A stretch of 64,000 nt of DNA from Peromyscus leucopus (GCF_004664715.2 NC_051072.1:41349142-41413141), one strand, 5' to 3'. Positions 46,554 to 58,850 are shown, numbered from the stretch's first letter. The notes: generated from the sequence alone by a model not told the origin. Translations and numbers: made by a program.

Positions 46554-47875
46554 TTTTACTCTCTGGCCCCCATAGACTTGCAGCCGTATCATAATGCAAA
46601 ATGTATTTGGTCCAACTTCAAAAGTCCCCATAGTCTTTCACAGTATCAATACTGTTTAAAAGTCCAAAGTCTTTTCGAGGCTCGAGGAAATCTCTTGATT
46701 GCAACCTCCTATAAAATCAGAAAGCACACTACATATTTTCAACATACAACAGCACAAAATATAGATTACCATTCCAAAAAGGAGGAATAGGGGCACAGTG
46801 AGGAAATACTGTACCAAAGCAAGACTGAAACCCAGCAGGGCAAACTCCAAATCCTGCAGTGTGATGTCAAATGGCTTAGATGGCTCTGCCCTTCCAGCTT
46901 TGCTGACTGTAGCAGGCTTCTCTTTCTTTTGCTGATTCCACTCCCTATGTGCAGCATTCCTTGGCAAGTATCCCATGGTTCTGGCACCTTTAACAGTTTA
47001 GGGTCTCGAACATAATCCAGGCTTCACTTTTACAGTTTCATGAAATGACCTCTGTGGGCCTCTATACAGGAACTCCCCTGCCACACATCTGACCTCAGTG
47101 GCTTGACTTAACCACAGAGGAAAATTCCACAACCCTTTCACTCCTGCATCCCTCTTGACTCTAAAGCCAGAACCATGTGGCTGATGCTGCCAAGTTCTGC
47201 TGCTTGGTTGGGATGGAACCGTCCCCCTCCTTGAATTGCATTTGCACAAGCCTTGATTTTTTTTGTTGTTTGTTGTTGCTCTTTGGGAACAAAGAATTTC
47301 TTAGGCCTTTTCACAAGTTGCAAGATTAGTTGGATGAGGTCTTGCCTGAGGGCACCATTCCCTTAATTCCATTTTTCCTTATCTCTTCCTACACAAATCA
47401 TGGTTCCAACATTAAATTTCCTGCTGCTCCCTTTCTCCTCAAACTGTATTTTGTATTTATTTTTGCTCGGCTTGCTCTTTTTATTGTAGACCTGAATAAG
47501 AGTGATCACTAATAACCACATGACAGAGTTAATATTAGGCTGTCCCCTCGGCTAAAGAAATTTGTCCAAAACAGTTCAATTTAGTTGCAAGCAGATTCTT
47601 AGGTCAAGGACAAATAGCAGACACATTCTTATCCAAAATATCACATGAATAGTCTCTAGCTCAGTTACTAATATCGTTCCCCTCTGAAACCTCTTCAACT
47701 GGGCTTCCATAGTCCACACTGTCTCAATATTATTGTCTTCAAGTTCCTACTAGCATAACCCTTTAAGCTCCCATAGAGTGTTCAACTGGCCCAAAATCCT
47801 AAGATCTTCCACATCTCTTCAAAAACCGTTATGATCAAGACTGTGACTACTAGTATACTTCCTGGTACCAACTTC
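46554..47875 (-). mobile_element. MaLR internal (noncoding) region with tRNA-Leu primer site
   Basis: Lies between two direct LTR copies. The left end 'TCTCTGGCCCCCATAGACTT', 'AAAAGTCCAAAGTC' and 'CCTGCAGTGTGATGTCAAAT' parallel the recalled internal region of mammalian MaLR (THE1/MST-like) elements in antisense. On the minus strand, beside the 5' LTR, TGGTACCAGGA (complement of 47860-47870) matches the first 11 bases of a primer-binding site for tRNA-Leu(UAA). MaLR internal regions are not known to encode a functional polymerase, and no long frame is seen. Confidence 0.75.
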
Positions 47876-48204
47876 TGTCTCAATTGCTTTTCTATTGCCA
47901 TAACAAAACATCATAATCAAGGCAACTTACAAAAAAAAAAAAAACTTATTTAATTTGGGGCTCATGGTTCTGGATGATATCTGCAGTGGGCAGCATGATT
48001 GCAGTACCAATGTCTGTCCATAAGCACAAGGCACAGAAAAAGGCACTAAATGGGAACAGCATAGGCTTTTGAACCTCCAAACCTACCCCCAGTGAACAGC
48101 TCTTCCAATAGAGGCCACACCTTCTATTCTTTCCCAAATAATTTTACCAACTGGGGACCAAGCATTCAAATGCCTATGTGGGGCATTCTCATTCAAGCAA
48201 CCAC
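47876..48204 (-). mobile_element. 5' LTR of the minus-strand MaLR element
   Basis: Begins TGTCTCAATTGCTTTTC, contains 'TTGCCATAACAAAACATCAT' and 'GGCCACACCTTCTATTCTTT', and ends about 'CAAGCAACCAC'. Possible 5-bp duplication GTATT (46200-46204) / TTATT (48206-48210), one mismatch. Confidence 0.8.
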
Positions 48205-48218
48205 TTTATTCAATGTAA

Positions 48219-48567
48219 GAGACGGGGAGATGGCTTAGTGGGTAAAGCACATGCAATCCAAGAAAGAGAACTTGAGCTTGGATCCCTAGCACCCATGTAA
48301 TTATCAGGCAGGCAGGTGGCCTGCCTGTAATCCCAGGACCCAAGTGGCGCCAGGGCACTTCAGCATCAAACTGACTAGCAAGATTAGAGAAATGCAAGAT
48401 CCTGGTCACCAAGAGACTGCCTCATTGTGTAATATGGAAAGCAGTCAAGGAAGACACCCCATGTCAACCTCTGGCCTCTACTGTACACGTGCTTACATGC
48501 ACACACACATGGACAGGTATACATACATGGGTACTCATACACACACACACATACACACACACACATC
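48219..48567 (+). mobile_element. RSINE1/B4 SINE with CA tail
   Basis: 'GACGGGGAGATGGCTTAGTG' (48222-48241), 'GAGCTTGGATCCCTAGCACC', 'CAAGGAAGACACCCCATGTC' and 'AACCTCTGGCCTCTACTG', with an ACAC-rich tail at 48536-48567. Confidence 0.9.
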
Positions 48568-49224
48568 AATGTTGAAATTATTATGGAAATAGTAATAGTA
48601 AAGATAAGGCTAAAAAAAAAAAAGATAAGTTTTCAGTAGCCTGTTTCTAGGGATAATATGAAGCCCTGATCATGAATGCTGGGCACACAATAAACATGTG
48701 ATGATGAATCCATATTGCACTTGAACCAATGTACCTACTTAACCAGCTAGTAATTTTTAATTATAGATAAATTGCAGTATACCAAAAACCAAAAGAAAAA
48801 AAGCAGCATGGTAGATCATTCTGAAAGATGCCATGGCCTTTGCCTGAGGCATCATGGGAATTCTTCTTTGCTCTGTCTGTTAGGAAAGAACACTCAAGGG
48901 AGCAGAAGCCTAAGCTGGGACTGGTGAGGCTGGAAACTTGACCCCAAGAGCTGGCACTGAAGCTGGCCGACTCTGCCAGGAAACTGCCCAGGCTGGGTGG
49001 AGACAGCCAGGAAGTTGCTTGGCCAGTCCTCAGGGGAAAAGAAGCATGGTGGAGCCAGGAAGGACTGTCACCAACATTTCTACCTGACCAACTAAGCAAA
49101 TATGGAAAGGACCTTGGTAAATGCCAGCGGGGAGGATAGCACGGTGCCCCCCTCCCCACCATAGAAGCCTTCCTGGCATCGAGAACACATCACACCAGAC
49201 ACTCAATTGCTGTTTGTGTTAGAA
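48568..49224. other. Unassigned noncoding sequence
   Basis: No gene recognised. A-run at 48613-48623. Confidence 0.4.
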
Positions 49225-49600
49225 TTGTGAAAAGCCTGATTGGTTGGGAGTAAAGCTGTAGCTGTCGAATGTTTCAATTTATTGAAGTAATAAGAATTAG
49301 CTGTGCGGTCTCATGACATTTTACTGGCAAAATTCTCCTTGAACTGGTTTGGATCTGCTTGTAACCATTGTGTGTAGGCTGAAAACTGGATGGTGATTAA
49401 ACAGAGCTTCCTGGTTTTGTGGAAAACAAATGCAGTCCGAGAATGGCCAAGGGTTGCCTCAGGGTAATAGTGGGTCTCTGCGCTGTGGCTTCTTTTCCAA
49501 ATCTACAGCAGCTGAAAGCAGCTGATGTAAGCTACAGCTGGGATCCTGAACCAGCTCCGGCCAAACATTGAGACAATTCCTGGTGACATGTACACCAACA
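49225..49600. promoter_or_regulatory. Candidate conserved noncoding block
   Basis: Repeat-free, with CCAAT-type 'CTGATTGGTTG' (49236-49246), 'AGAATTAGCTG' (49293-49303), and clustered CAGCTG E-boxes near 49508-49523. The composition resembles developmental enhancers, but function is not shown. Confidence 0.3.
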
Positions 49601-49685
49601 ATCTAGATAACTGAGAAGCTCTTAGGGAGCAGATACCATTTCTGCTCTACCTCCTGTAGAGACCACAGACTGAGGGGAGTTTTCT

Positions 49686-49841
49686 TTTTTTTTTTTTGGT
49701 TTTTTCGAGACAGGGTTTCTCTGTGTAGCTTTGCGCCTTTCCTGGAGCTCACTTGTAGCCAGCTGCTCGAACTCACAAAGATCCGCCTGCCTCTGCCTCC
49801 CAAGTGCTGGGATTAAAGGCGTGCGCCACCACGCCCGGCTT
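49686..49841 (-). mobile_element. B1 SINE, antisense, cricetid-type, perfect target duplication
   Basis: Poly(T), 'CGAGACAGGGTTTCTCTGTG', 'TAGCTTTGCGCCTTTCCTGG' (the cricetid-type right half), 'GTGCTGGGATTAAAGGCGTG' and 'CGCCACCACGCCCGGC'. The exact 15-bp duplication TGAGGGGAGTTTTCT flanks it at 49671-49685 and 49842-49856. It is one of the least diverged repeats in the window. Confidence 0.97.
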
Positions 49842-49884
49842 TGAGGGGAGTTTTCTAATGAGGACTGTGTCAAGCATTTTGTTA

Positions 49885-50050
49885 TCTCATCACGTAACCT
49901 CACCCACTTTGTGTGGTATTATTATTATTTTATTGTGTTATAGATGAGAAAACAGGTTCCAAAATTCAGCTAGAGTCCAAGGTAAAACCAAGCTGCCTCC
50001 TTCCCAAGCCCATGGTGTTCATCATTTGTGTGCCTTGCTGACTGTGTACG
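49885..50050 (+). mobile_element. MIR SINE, diverged
   Basis: 'CTCATCACGTAACCTCACCC', then a (TTA)n-like stretch, 'GTTATAGATGAGAAAACAGG' (49938-49957) and 'AGCTAGAGTCCAAGG' follow MIR order. Confidence 0.6.
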
Positions 50051-50440
50051 ATGGAAGAATGAATCTGGGTGTCGCCTGTATTCTGAATGGGCAGTTTGGG
50101 ACATCACTGTTTTACCTCCCTAAAGAACTGGGGGAGCACTATGGGCAGAGGAGATGCTGCTATTAATTTGAGAATGGGCTTAGTCTAGTGGTGGCCAACC
50201 TGCCAGAATTCTGAGATTGGTGTAAAATTTCTCTGATCCTTTTTTCCATATTAATAAACTTTAATCTTCAAAATATCTTTAGAGTAACATAAATATTATG
50301 AAAGTTAAGGCTCCCACGTGGTTTATCCTACTATTCAACATTATATATTCACAGTCTCTGTTGATAAACCAATAGTAATACATTATTCTTAACTAGGGAT
50401 AATACTTCATTTAGATTTTCTTGTTTGTTTGTTTTTTTTC
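50051..50440. other. Unassigned noncoding sequence, AT-rich
   Basis: No gene recognised. Possibly old L1 or other repeat. Confidence 0.35.
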
Positions 50441-51250
50441 CTGTTGGAGAACACCACATTGTATTTAGTTGTAAATTATCCTTAAGATTATCTTACCCAA
50501 AATTGTTTCTCATACTTTTTTTCTTTTGATGACCTTAACAGCTTTGACCTAATTAGATATTTATAGGATGTTGGTCTGTCTATCCTTTTCTTCACAATGA
50601 GAATGGTATGATTTTTAGGAGAAAGATCTCCGAGGCAAAAATCTCATTTTCGTCATGTTGCCCCATATCACATGTGCTCAGTACCTCCTGTTGATGAACT
50701 GGTTACACTGCTACACTGACCTTGGTCACCTAGTAGAGATAGTGCTTGCCTCGTGTCTTCACTATAAACGTGTTCATTTTCTCCCTCAACATGCTGTGTC
50801 CTCTGGAAAGAATGGACTGTGTGCAGCCCACACTTTAGAGAACTGTCAATACAAGTCACTCGGCATTCCTCTGCAGGGGAGATTTGGTTGTTCTCCATTC
50901 ATTCATAAACTTACAATATAAACTGGGACTGTTTCGTTCCTTTGAGTTATACACAGTACTTCCACGTTGCTGTTGTCTTTTAAATGGCTCCAGCTTTGGC
51001 TGTGAGGAACTCTTGCAATCTGATTCTTCAGGCACTTTGACATTTCCAATATCAACCCAAGTTCAAATTTTTCTTTAAGCATTTCCTTACTTTCTGCTAG
51101 TGCATGACGCTCCAGGTTCACCTCGTGCATCTCCCTAGTCCTAGAGCCAGCTGTTTCTGCAAGGAGATCTCTCAGCCACTTTAGGATAGAAAATGAAAAG
51201 GACCTAGAGGATAAAGGGAAGTCATGAAGTCTATTAGGCCAGAAAGTCTG
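50441..51250 (-). mobile_element. Old L1M 3' UTR-like sequence, antisense
   Basis: 'GCATTTCCTTACTTTCTGCT' (51079-51098), 'TGACGCTCCAGGTTCACCTC' and 'CAGCTGTTTCTGCAAGGAGA' (51149-51168) parallel the antisense 3' UTR of old L1M elements. The portion left of about 50900 is less sure. Confidence 0.45.
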
Positions 51251-51554
51251 ATTGGATATTCATTTTAGAATGATCACATCTGGCTGGGTAAAGATGGAAC
51301 TGAAGGCCAGGGTAAGACAAGATAGGCTACTGTGAAAAGTCATGCAGTAGTGATAAAGTGGAGAAGAGGTGACTAGGCAGGCACAGAGGAGGTGTCAAAG
51401 AGGAGGGTGACTATCTTAAATTACCAGAGCAGCAATGCAGGACAGATACTTGGGGGCCAGATCTTACATTCCCAATGAAGCCCTGGGTATGCTCAGTACT
51501 GGAATTCACTCTTCCATGGCACACAGAGACTTTCTGGATGAAGATGGTAAATCA

Positions 51555-51880
51555 TCTTAAGAGCTAATATTTATTGAGCACTTGGTATGTTCTAGCTAGC
51601 TCGCTAAACACTTAACATGGTTTGGTTTGGTTTTGAGACAGTTTTCCTATACCCAGTCTGGCCTCAAAGTCAACATCCTCCCCCTCACTTCCCAAAGTGC
51701 TAGGATTATGGGTATGTACCACTATCCCTGCTAACACTGAATATGTATAACTCATTCAGTTCTCACAATAACACTTTTTGCTAAATACTAATATCATCCA
51801 AACTTTTCAAATGAGGAAGCAGGCATTAAGCAAAGCAGCAACTTCACAGTCAGGAAGTAGAAGAAGAAGCTCAAGGATGT
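51555..51880 (+). mobile_element. MIR SINE split by a B1
   Basis: 'GCTAATATTTATTGAGCACT' (51562-51581) is MIR core. It is interrupted at about 51618 and resumes near 51736 with 'ACTCATTCAGTTCTCACAAT' and 'TTTCAAATGAGGAAGCAGGC'. Confidence 0.8.
51618..51735 (-). mobile_element. B1 SINE, antisense, inserted in MIR
   Basis: 'GGTTTTGAGACAGTTTTCCT' (51630-51649), 'CAAAGTGCTAGGATTATGGG' and 'TATGTACCACTATCCC' form an antisense B1. Confidence 0.8.
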
Positions 51881-53384
51881 CAATGGCTGTCTTGTCTTGT
51901 GCTAAAAGATTGCTTCCATGTTGAGCGCTGTGCTGGTGAGCCACATCTGGATCAGATCAGGCTCGACCAACTGCAGCTTTCGAATCCCACAAAATTCTCC
52001 CAGCATCTCCAACCCACTGATTCCTTGCTCATCCCCCCAATGCCATGCCTGACTTGTTACCTTTTTCCCAGGCCCAGCCAGCTCACCATTTGGCTGATTT
52101 CTTCAATTTTAAAAGCACTCTGATGCTGGGCTCTTCCCTTTAGGCTGTCCTCGACTTCAAACTCTCAGCATCCAGATATCTGGCTAGGTGCTGTCCCTGA
52201 TGCCCCCCGTGTCTCTGGAGACTGTTTTCTTCCAGTCTGTCACTCCCACATGTCCATACTTCCATCACCATGAGAAGTGGGGACAGCTTCCTCCCTCTCT
52301 GTTGTTAATGGGGTCAGGCTAGGGACAGTGCCTAGCTACTTTAACTTCCTGACTGCTCTGCTTAGATAACCAACTTCAGAACTTTCTTTTTTTTCTTTTT
52401 TTCATTCTCAGAACTCTTAGAGCTCCACATGCATAATTTTTTTTTCTCCAGAAAGAGCAGGAAGTAACTTAGAAACGACTGCCATTCCTCTCAGGACCAG
52501 CTAGATTTTTCTATTTAATTCTATTCTGGTTTGGGTCTGAGTCATTCTATCACCAAATAGAAAAACTATTTAAATATTCTGCATTATTTGTCTGGTGTTT
52601 GCATTTTAAAATCTAACTTATACACATTAGAGAGTTCAATTACTATCATCCCTGGTTGGTTTAGACAAACATCTTCTCAAGGTACAATCTAGAGGAACAT
52701 TTGTGATCAGCATAGGGGGAAATCCTTATGAAACCTAATAATGAGAATGTCAACATTCCCTTCTCCACCCTCTCTGAAGACTCCAAAAATATTGCAGGTA
52801 GGTTTGGGGACATACTGTTCTGTGCAATGACACACTCAAGACCCACTGTTTTCTTTAACATCTTCCCCGCTGCCCTAGCCTTTTAGACATCATGTAGTTC
52901 TATTTACTGAACTGAAAGCAAAAATGCTCTTTGATGTTCTTTCTCTGGCCTCTCTGGAAGAGCAGGTACAGATTAAAGACTGTGGGTGAGGGTGGAAAGG
53001 AAGAAAAAAAAATCACATGTTCTCTTTCACAGGCTTTTTACATATACAACTCTTCCATTGACCTCCAGCCCATCACTCACTCTGAAACAGTTTTCTTAAT
53101 CATACTCATCACAACCCACTTCAAAAGCTGTCTCACATACAGTCTATTGCAGGTAAATCCCACGGTTGGGAAATAGTTGAATTTCACCACATGAGAATAG
53201 ATTTGAAGTTAAATCTAAGTAGTGAAGCTCCCCTCTCCCGATTTTTTTAATCAACAATTGACTTTCAATGTGCAGAGTAAGTGCACAATGTGCAGAGTAC
53301 ACCATGTGTCATCACGTGTCCTCCATGGAGAGGGAGCAGAGGACCGTAGATCTGGTTATCTTGTTGTTGTTTTCTAGTTTTAAG
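51881..53384. other. Mostly unassigned noncoding sequence
   Basis: Polypyrimidine runs at 52380-52410 and 52437-52449. No gene recognised. Confidence 0.35.
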
Positions 53385-53522
53385 ATAGAGTCTCACTTTG
53401 TAGCCGAGGTTGGTCTACCTCACCTAGAGACCAAGCTGGCCTCTATCTTATGGAAATCATCCTGCTCCAGCCTCTTGAGTGTTTGGATGACAGACATGGG
53501 ACATCACTCTTGGCTCTAAGGA
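53385..53522 (-). mobile_element. B1-related SINE, antisense
   Basis: 'AAGATAGAGTCTCACTTTGT' (53381-53400), 'ACCAAGCTGGCCTCTATCTT' and 'GTTTGGATGACAGACATGGG' form an antisense B1, quite diverged. Confidence 0.65.
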
Positions 53523-53550
53523 TATCGTTTCCAATGAGGAGGTCAATTCA

Positions 53551-53892
53551 TGTGGGATGACTCATTCCTAACAGGCTTGAGGGCCAGCTGGCCCAAACCA
53601 GTAAAAAAGACACTTTCTGAGAGACAACCTGGGTCTGCTTAAGGGCCTGAGCAACAGCAGCTGAGGCATGATCTGGAGATGACCTGGACCAATGAGAGGC
53701 AGCCATGTCACACCAGCAGGTGCAGATTCATCAGACCTTCCCACAGGGTAGAGTAGAGGGCATATAAGGCTTGCCTCTTCTTGAATAAACTGAGCTTGTT
53801 GTTTTGACATTCTCCCAGTGTCTTTGTGGTTTGACTCTGTGCCTACTTGGTCCCCTCCCCCAAAGGGACCAACAGCACAGGACCCTGCCACA
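53551..53892 (+). mobile_element. Solo ERV LTR (ERVK-like)
   Basis: A 342-bp unit, TGTGGGATGACTC...CCTGCCACA, with TATAA (53763-53767), a poly(A) signal AATAAA (53784-53789) and a GT/T-rich stretch after it. Flanking hexamers AATTCA (53545-53550) and CATTCA (53893-53898) match at 5 of 6. It is unlike the 735-type family. Confidence 0.75.
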
Positions 53893-54004
53893 CATTCACT
53901 CCTACAGGATGAGCACTTCCTGGTTAAGAAGTCTTAACTCCAGACAGAGGCTGCAGTGTCATAGTTTCCCCCAAAGGAATAGAAGCATTAGAATACATAT
54001 ATAA

Positions 54005-55420
54005 TTAAGGGGGCATATTATTTTGTTTATTTCATTGTATTATATATATGCATATAATGTATTTTGATCAAACCCACTGCCAATCCTCCCCTTCTAAGAT
54101 TTCTCTCTCGCTTGCTCACTTGCTCATTCTCTCACTCTCTTTCTCTTTAAGCCCACAAAGTCCACTTAATTAAGCTGCTAATAGGTAGATGGGTATAAGG
54201 CCATCTACTGGCACATGGGTAGCATTTTAGGTACTGTATTGGGGAAGAAAACTTCCTCCCTCCACACTCCAACTACAGCAGCGATCAGTTATCAATAGCT
54301 CTGAGCTTGGGTGGGATTTCATGAGCCTGTCCATTCTGGGATTTGGGCTGGCTTGATTCTGTGAAGGTCTTGTGCATGTGGTCACAACCATTCTGAGTTC
54401 ATGTGTTTAACAGCCTTGTCATGTCCACCATGTTTTGTTGCAGACATCCACTACCTCTGGTTCTTACAATCTTCCTTCCCCTTATTCTGCAATGATTCCT
54501 GAGGCTTGTGGCAAGGGGGTGTGATATAGATGTGCCATTTAAAGCTGAGAAGTCAATGGTCTTGTATTCTCTGCATATTTTCCAGTTGTGGATCTCTGTG
54601 TTAATTACCATCTATGGCCAAAAGAAGATTCTATGCTGTAGCATGAGAGATGCACTAATCTATGGGTATAAAGATAAGAACTGAGGGGGTCAGTTTATTA
54701 TTATGTCCATTTAACAGAATAATAGCATTAGCTTCTCCCCTAAAGCCTATGACCTAACCAGGCACAAGCTTTGGTGCCCAGTTAACAGGACCAAACATGA
54801 CTTCTGTAAGAGGAATAGGCTTTAACTTCAATCAGAAATGGTTGGTTATAGCCATAACATTCATGCCTCTACTGCACAAGTGGTCCTTATCTGGCCTTAT
54901 CTTACCAGGCCAGCTGTTGCTGTAGCTCAAGAGGTAAGACTGTTGATTGCTTTTCTACCCCACTAGCATAAACAGAACTTTCCAGCACTATGAAAGCTAG
55001 CCAGTAGGGATGAAGCTTCCAGGTCAGTAGTAGCTTGACTTCTCTATGCCTTATGTGGTGTCTTCAGCAACAGGGTCTCACCATCAAGTTCTGGAAAGTA
55101 ACCAAAAGCAATGGTAATAGTCTGTTATGTTTGAGAAGAGGAGGCCATGAGATCCCACTGACTAACAATTTAAAAAGAGGTAACCCATACCTGACACTGA
55201 GAGGTTTTTTTTTTTGGGAGGGGGAATTGTGTTGTCTGATAGAAGCATTGCTTCTCTATTGCAGGGTAATACCATTTAAACTTTTTTATATGTATAAGTA
55301 TATTTTAGGAATCTGTTATAGTAGTAGATTGCTACATGTCCTTCTCAAAGAACTTTAATGTTAGATAACCCTCCATATACCCCAAGAACGCATACAGATG
55401 TTTATGAGGGGACTTCTTAG
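54005..55420 (+). mobile_element. L1 Lx-type 3' UTR, sense, 5'-truncated
   Basis: About 1.4 kb follows the Lx 3' UTR in order: 'TGTATTTTGATCAAACCCAC' (54058-54077), 'CACAAAGTCCACTTAATTAA', 'GGTCTTGTGCATGTGGTCAC', 'GGGGGTGTGATATAGATGTG', 'CACTATGAAAGCTAGCCAGT' (54986-55005), 'AGTTCTGGAAAGTAACCAAA' and 'AAGCATTGCTTCTCTATTGC'. No ORF is retained. Confidence 0.85.
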
Positions 55421-58400
55421 ATCAGTCTACACAATCTGAAAGCTGAGGAGCTGGGAAACTTGTTGTCATTCTAAGAAGGGGGAGATAAGACAGCCTCTTC
55501 TAAGACTTAAGGCCTAGAAGCCCCTGGAAGGATTCTTGGTGCAAGTCCACCTTCCAAGGCTGAGCAAGCTGGAGTCTGATGTCTATTCACTACAGCAACA
55601 GTAAGAGATGTATCTGTTCAAGAAGAAGTAAGCATGTGTGTGAGCCTCCTCCTTTTACCTTTCTGTTCCTTCTAGGGACTCCATCTATAAGACAGGGCTT
55701 TCCACATTCAAGTTGGGTATTCTCACCTCTATTTACTGGTACATATAACAATGTTTCTGTACAAACAGCCACACCCAGAAGTATGTTTGACTAGTTTTCT
55801 AGATGGCTCTCGATCCAGTCAGGCTGACAACCAGGATTAATCATCATGGAAGTCCTCATCCACGTGTCCTGTCTCCAGGACAAGCACTGGCAGTGGCTTT
55901 TTGGTAGTTTCTGTTTACCACGACCCTCACCAGAAAACTCTCAGCACCACTGTAAGATGGGAACAGACCAGCGGTGCAGCAGGCCCTGCTTGGGCAACCT
56001 CTGCTAGGGCCACAACCTCCTTTATGGAGAAGACTCATGGATATCTCCTCTCCAGTGGCTGGGAATGGCTGAGTGTGGGATGGAACCAGAGGCACATTCA
56101 TTTGCCTTAAAGGTGTCGAGAAGCAAGAGGGGAGAGAAGAGTGTGTTTGTCCCTCAGGGGACAGTGGGTCAGGGTGACTATTGCCCATCGTGGCTGGAAA
56201 CAACCTACTAAAGGTCTCTGTTTTTAGCAGTGGAGGGCTGAGGCGCTGAGAGGGTTGTGCTTGCTGCTTGTTTTCTAAGCTTTGCTTTTCGAAGGGGAAC
56301 CACACTACCTGTTCTTGCTCTCCCCTACCCATCCGACAAGTCCAGATGGATGTTTCCATGAGTTTTTTTTTTTTTTTCCATAAAGACAGTAAGTGTCCAC
56401 CAGAAAACAGGAAGCCAAGACAGAGGCTGGAGAGAACAAGGACAGGAGAATAGTTGGGCAAATGTTTTGCCTATGTGCTATCTTTCTGCTGCTAGCTACA
56501 GGAGACCCACAGTCAAGCAAATTCTGTCATTAGTTCCTGTCTCTGTTTCAGAAATCAGTATTAGGTGGTTCTTCTTGTACACCTTGGACACTGCAGGCAT
56601 GTCTGTCAACGGCGGTCTGTGCTCCCTGAGAGCAGTCATCAGAGGGCTCCCCCAGGGCTTAGGAAAGGATGGGAGACCAGTTCTTCTGTCTTGCCTGCCT
56701 TCATTTTTTTTAAGAACACTTTCAAACAATTTGAAAAGGCTTCCGGCGGCTGCTGGGCTCTGTGTCTGGCTGGTTGCGCACAATCCACTAGATAACCATC
56801 CCCTCTGGCAGGAATCTAGTTGTGTGTTCTGAAGCATGAAGTTGTTGCTTAAGGAGATGACAGGGTGGCAGAGCCAACCCGAGTTCTGATGACCAAGTGT
56901 CTGTGAGATATGATTCAGATTCTTGTACTGACTCTGTGGTAATAGTGTACCTGGCTTCTTGAATGTAGCTTACTTGTTACTGTGGATGGAATAATAATGA
57001 TAATAATCTTAATTTCATGCTTTGAAATTCAAGCAAAAATGCTTTTATGGCATTGCATTTTTGTAGGCTGGCCCCTGCTGAGTCAAGCTTCAGTTGAAAT
57101 TGTGTCAGTGAGTCTAGGGGGGGAAATCCTCTCATTCCCATTGTCTTACACTGTTTCCCTGAGTAGTGCATGCTAAAGAGCCCATTGAGAAAAAGCATTT
57201 GGTGACAAAGTCTATGGAGGGAAAAGAGGGAGAATGTAGAGGTTGGAGTGTTAGAAAAGCCATGGCCAGTCCCTAGTCCAGCCCCTCAAACTATGGATGG
57301 ATAGATGTATGTGAGATCTCTGAAAGAGCTATTGTCTGTGGCTGAGAGTTGGGACCCAAGCAGTGTTCTTTATCTTCAGCTAACCTGGAGGATACGGCCA
57401 CAGTGGGTTAAGGCAGAAGAAGACAGATTGTGTTCAAATGTTAACTGGCTCAAGTGTTAAGAAACACTAGTCCAGGCAACTTGTAAGTCATATTCAGTTA
57501 CAATCGTCTAAGACTTACAAGTCATCTCTATTTTACTACAAAAACCAAACAAATAAACAAAAACTGAGGTTCCAAAGGTCAGTGGTCCTGGATAGACGAC
57601 ACAATGGTCGATCTAGACCATAGGTCTAAGTTTCCCACTTACAGGTACAGCACCCCTTCATCTTTTGCATAATGCCTCACAAGTCATACAGTGCTGTACA
57701 CTACAAAAAGGGAACTTTATATGTATTTCTGAAAATCAACCAGGACATCAGGGAGCTACCAGGGGAAATTCAAACTGGCAACTAAGGCTAGGTGTATCAC
57801 AAGCTCATGAAGAGGTTGGAGCAAAAGGAGCTTACCTATGTAACTTTGTAAAATGCCATTTTGACTGGATACTGTAAGGCTACAGACCAAAAACTCTGCG
57901 AGGAGACACTGAATTACAGATGGTAGATTTCTTTCTCCTTTTTAACAAAGATGTAAGCCAGCAATTCCAAAGCTACTTTATGTGCTTGCTACAGGTGAGC
58001 AAAAACCTTAGTGCATTTTAGTCAACAGGAGACAGGTTCTCAAAATGAGAGAAGGAGGTAAGGAAGGAAGGAGGATGGCCAGGATGACCCCTGGAGTAGA
58101 ATCAGATATGTCAGTATGAATACATGTACATATACATATAGACACATGACCATACATGCATATAGACATATATATGCATATATATGAAATACATAGGCTT
58201 ATGTTGGTGAGTATACATATACATCTTTCATAGTTGTAACTATTAATACCAAAAGTAGTCATTAGCAAATGGTACATTTAGCACCTAGATCTTGGTTTCT
58301 TTGCCATTGTCCTATAGAAGGAATCAGGGGACCTTGATGAATTTGTTGATCACAGAGCTTAGAAAAGGAAAATGCTGGGCATGCTTGGAATATCTTGTAA

Positions 58401-58850
58401 TAACAGAAATTAAGTAGGAGAGATGGAGCAGGGGGAGAAAGAGACAGAAAGGGAGATAGTAAAATGAGACCTGAATGCCAAAAGAGACATAGCACTCATC
58501 TCAAAGACTTCCCAGGAGACAAATCTGCAACAATTTGAGCAACAAAATAATTTCTTCAAGAATGTTATAACATAAAGCATTAAATAACTATCATTAAGTC
58601 CCTGTTGGCACAAATGACTGAAAAACAAATGGAAGACAAAGAGTAAGTCTGAAAAGAGTAAGTATGTAGATCCCCACCTTTATGCAGGCGGGGCTTAATA
58701 ACTTATTTCCGAATGGTACAGTGTAGAAGAAAGGGATCTGGGAAATGTAGTTCACACCAGCAGTGAGCGTTTGATGAACGGAGAGTCCTTTGGTATGAGT
58801 GACTGAAGGGACTCTAGCCAGCCTGGGTCTGGCAAACACGGCCTTGTCCT
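55421..58850. other. Long repeat-poor noncoding stretch
   Basis: No gene or confidently named repeat. It contains the longest minus-strand open frame of the window (55856-56461), judged non-genic, a T-run (56365-56378), and an AT-rich 'ATATATGCATATATATG' area (58160-58190). Confidence 0.4.

Noticed and set aside
46205..48204. Paired ~330-bp direct repeats first considered a segmental duplication
   Set aside because: TG...CA ends, tRNA-Leu primer site and internal region fit a MaLR retroelement better.
50903..51188. Minus-strand frame that looked like a coiled-coil exon with a GTAAGT donor at its end
   Set aside because: The same bases follow the antisense order of an old L1M 3' UTR, so the open frame and GTAAGT are coincidental. 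A repeat search would settle it.
55856..56461. 201-codon minus-strand open frame, the longest in the window
   Set aside because: It contains a lysine run from a T-tract, is rich in S/P/Q without recognisable domain order, and has no splice or promoter context. A single frame of this length is expected by chance in 64 kb read six ways.
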